A DNA stretch of 5,468 nt from an uncultured Eubacteriales bacterium (GTDB taxonomy: Bacteria > Bacillota > Clostridia > Christensenellales > Aristaeellaceae), in assembly GCA_944353735.1 (NCBI GenBank), contig CALVPU010000221.1, positions 1-5,468 of the forward strand. Reading direction: 5' to 3'. The position numbers and the translations under genes are program-made. Positions within the stretch are counted from its first letter, which is position 1. Each line of letters opens with the position of its first letter. The notes under the pieces are model-generated. The model ran no database searches. It worked only from the letters and a program-made list of their open reading frames with translations, and was not told the DNA's origin. Shown here piece after piece: positions 4,302 to 5,468 of the stretch.

Positions 4302-5195
4302 ATGCGCGTGGATGTGCGCGTGCTGCGATATTTTCTGACCGTCGCCCGCGAGGCGAGCTTTTCCCGCGCGGCGGACGCGCTGTACCTGAGCCAGCCGACC
4401 CTCTCGCGGCAGATTCGCGACCTCGAGGAGGAACTGGGCGCGACGCTGTTCGTGCGCACCAACCGCAGCGTGACGCTGACGCGCGACGGCATGCGTCTCA
4501 AGCGCCGCGCGCAGGAGATCGTCGATCTGATGGAGCGCACGCGCGAGGAATTCGAAAACCCCGACGACGAGATCGCCGGCGACGTCTGCATCGGCAGCGG
4601 CGAGACGCACATCATGCGCGCACTGGCGCGCATCGCCATCGCCGTGCGCCAGGAGCATCCCGGCATTCGCTACAACCTCTTCAGCGGCAACGCCGACGAC
4701 GTGATCGAGCGGCTGGAGAAGGGACTGCTGGATTTCGGCGTGGTCATCGAGCCGGCGGACGTACACCGCTACGATTCGCTGACGATTCCCGGAACCGATA
4801 CGTGGGGGCTGCTGATGCCCGCGGACCACCCGCTGGCGTCGCACGAGGTCATCCAGCCCGGAGATTTGCTGAACGTTCCGCTGCTGATCTCGCGGCAGTC
4901 AATGGTCGACGGCGACCTTACACGCTGGCTCGGGCAGGCGTTCGAGCGTCTGGACATCGCCGCGACGTATAATCTCGTGTACAACGCGGCAATCATGGTC
5001 GAGCAGGGGATGGGCTGCGCGCTGACGCTGGACCATCTGGTCGACACGATGGAGCCGAACGGGCTGTGCTTTCGACCGCTGCAGCCCAAGGTTGAGGTCG
5101 GACTGAATCTGATCTGGAAAAAGTATCAGGTGTTTTCGCCCGCCGCGGAGGCGTTTTTGCGCGGCGTGCAGTCGGCTTTTGCGCAAAACGGGTGA
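4302..5195 (+). CDS. LysR-type transcriptional regulator
   Basis: A 297-residue regulator of normal LysR length. Residues 1-60 are the winged helix-turn-helix (RYFLTVAREASFSRAADALY, then SQPTLSRQIRDLEEELGATLF). Residues 61-88 form the linker helix, and 93-297 the two-lobed effector-binding domain. I chose the ATG at 4302 because a purine-rich GGGGGAAGGGG site precedes it and the HTH begins at once. An in-frame ATG at 4275 would lie within the predicted -10 box. The gene is divergent from the transporter operon and shares a 133-bp control region holding a LysR-like site, so the importer is the most likely target. The effector is unknown; cysteine-pathway metabolites are plausible by analogy with LysR regulators of cystine uptake such as YtlI and CmbR. 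Class certain, target likely, effector speculative. Confidence 0.93.
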   Translation: MRVDVRVLRYFLTVAREASFSRAADALYLSQPTLSRQIRDLEEELGATLFVRTNRSVTLTRDGMRLKRRAQEIVDLMERTREEFENPDDEIAGDVCIGSGETHIMRALARIAIAVRQEHPGIRYNLFSGNADDVIERLEKGLLDFGVVIEPADVHRYDSLTIPGTDTWGLLMPADHPLASHEVIQPGDLLNVPLLISRQSMVDGDLTRWLGQAFERLDIAATYNLVYNAAIMVEQGMGCALTLDHLVDTMEPNGLCFRPLQPKVEVGLNLIWKKYQVFSPAAEAFLRGVQSAFAQNG

Positions 5196-5222
5196 ATTAT
5201 GGGCGTTTGCGCACAATTTTAT

Positions 5223-5245
5223 CACAAAAGGGCTTGCATTTTGTG
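5223..5245. repeat. Inverted repeat CACAAAA-N9-TTTTGTG over the rpsT -35
   Basis: CACAAAA (5223-5229) and TTTTGTG (5239-5245) are perfect 7-bp arms. The 9-nt centre holds most of the rpsT -35 hexamer. It could be an operator, or a weak AT-rich hairpin helping to end lysR transcription. No conventional lysR terminator is seen in the 101-nt gap, so the purpose is unclear. Confidence 0.35.
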
Positions 5246-5262
5246 CCGCGCCGTGCTACAAT
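5234..5262 (+). promoter_or_regulatory. Promoter of rpsT
   Basis: TTGCAT (5234-5239) and TACAAT (5257-5262) are separated by 17 bp, and TGC before the -10 gives an extended form. The predicted start is near 5269, giving a leader of about 28 nt. Strength and placement suit a ribosomal protein gene expressed on its own. Confidence 0.75.
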
Positions 5263-5264
5263 AG

Positions 5265-5284
5265 CCCATGTGAATTTTCATGGG
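5265..5284 (+). promoter_or_regulatory. Short hairpin in the rpsT leader reaching the ribosome-binding site
   Basis: CCCATG (5265-5270) and CATGGG (5279-5284) form a perfect 6-bp stem around an 8-nt loop. The 3' arm runs into the GGAGGTGA ribosome-binding site (5284-5291). The predicted start near 5269 falls inside the 5' arm, so whether the whole stem is transcribed depends on the exact start. Confidence 0.35.
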
Positions 5285-5296
5285 GAGGTGAGTATC

Positions 5297-5468
5297 TTGC
5301 CGAACATCAAGTCTGCCATCAAGCGCGTGAAGGTGAACCGCAAGAAGAACCTGCGCAATCGCATGATCAAGTCTGCGATGAAGACTCAGATCAAGAAGTT
5401 TGAAACCGCCGTTTCCGCGAACGAGGCCGATGTCAAGCTGCTCAGCGCGACTCAGGGCGCGGTTGACA
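5297..5468 (+). CDS. rpsT: 30S ribosomal protein S20, N-terminal part (cut by window edge)
   Basis: The first 57 codons are visible, reading (M)PNIKSAIKRVKVNRKKNLRNRM and then KSAMKTQIKKFETAV. This is the lysine- and arginine-rich helical start typical of S20, which binds 16S rRNA early in small-subunit assembly. The start codon is TTG (5297-5299), supported by GGAGGTGA ending 5 nt upstream (GGAGG core 8 nt away) and by the conserved PNIKSA beginning right after it. No ATG or GTG in this frame fits better. E. coli rpsT also uses UUG, where it contributes to autoregulation. The gene has its own promoter and is not clearly part of the lysR unit. Full-length S20 is about 85-90 residues, so roughly a third is missing beyond the window. 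Confidence 0.95.
   Translation, partial: MPNIKSAIKRVKVNRKKNLRNRMIKSAMKTQIKKFETAVSANEADVKLLSATQGAVD

Noticed and set aside
3969..4844. A minus-strand open frame of about 290 codons antisense to lysR
   Set aside because: It runs through the divergent promoter region and overlaps both lysR and the small cysteine-rich gene. Its His/Arg/Ala-rich translation has no recognisable motif.

Overview
The window is chromosomal DNA of high GC content with dense genes, short spacers and consensus AGGAGG ribosome-binding sites. An uncharacterised NifU-like/GGGtGRT gene pair lies at one end and rpsT with a TTG start at the other. This combination, together with a standalone MerR-tail-like protein and a LysR regulator of a type common in Firmicutes, suggests a high-GC anaerobic member of the Clostridia (Bacillota). 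The genus cannot be named from the sequence. I see no mobile elements, tRNA or rRNA genes, or CRISPR arrays.

Region 1 (1-1010, minus strand): a two-gene operon. Transcription appears to start near 970 from an extended -10 promoter. It runs through a leader with a hairpin at its 5' end into a NifU-like Fe-S scaffold-type gene (197-898), then into the first 60 codons of a GGGtGRT-family gene (1-181, cut by the window edge).

Region 2 (1081-4168, minus strand): a five-gene operon transcribed from a near-consensus promoter (TTGACA, 17 bp, TATACT). The order is a small cysteine-rich protein, then the permease, ATPase and secreted binding protein of a polar amino-acid ABC importer most like the cystine systems (TcyABC/FliY-TcyLN), then a small cyclophilin-like protein. 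It ends at a 13-bp-stem terminator. A strong GC hairpin sits between the ATPase and binding-protein genes.

Region 3 (4169-5195): a 133-bp divergent control region and a LysR-type regulator on the plus strand. The control region holds two back-to-back promoters. A TGC-N7-GCA element overlaps the regulator's own -35 and lies about 66 bp upstream of the predicted transporter start, the textbook position for a LysR recognition site. A separate 24-bp dyad covers the transporter -10 box, so the operon may answer to two regulators.

Region 4 (5196-5468, plus strand): a promoter and the first 57 codons of rpsT (ribosomal protein S20), with a short leader hairpin that reaches the ribosome-binding site.

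Working model (inference): the LysR protein controls import of cystine or a related amino acid. The small cysteine-rich protein and the cyclophilin-like protein are co-expressed accessory factors of unknown role. The neighbouring Fe-S-type operon gives a loose sulfur theme, but nothing in the sequence proves that the two operons are functionally linked.
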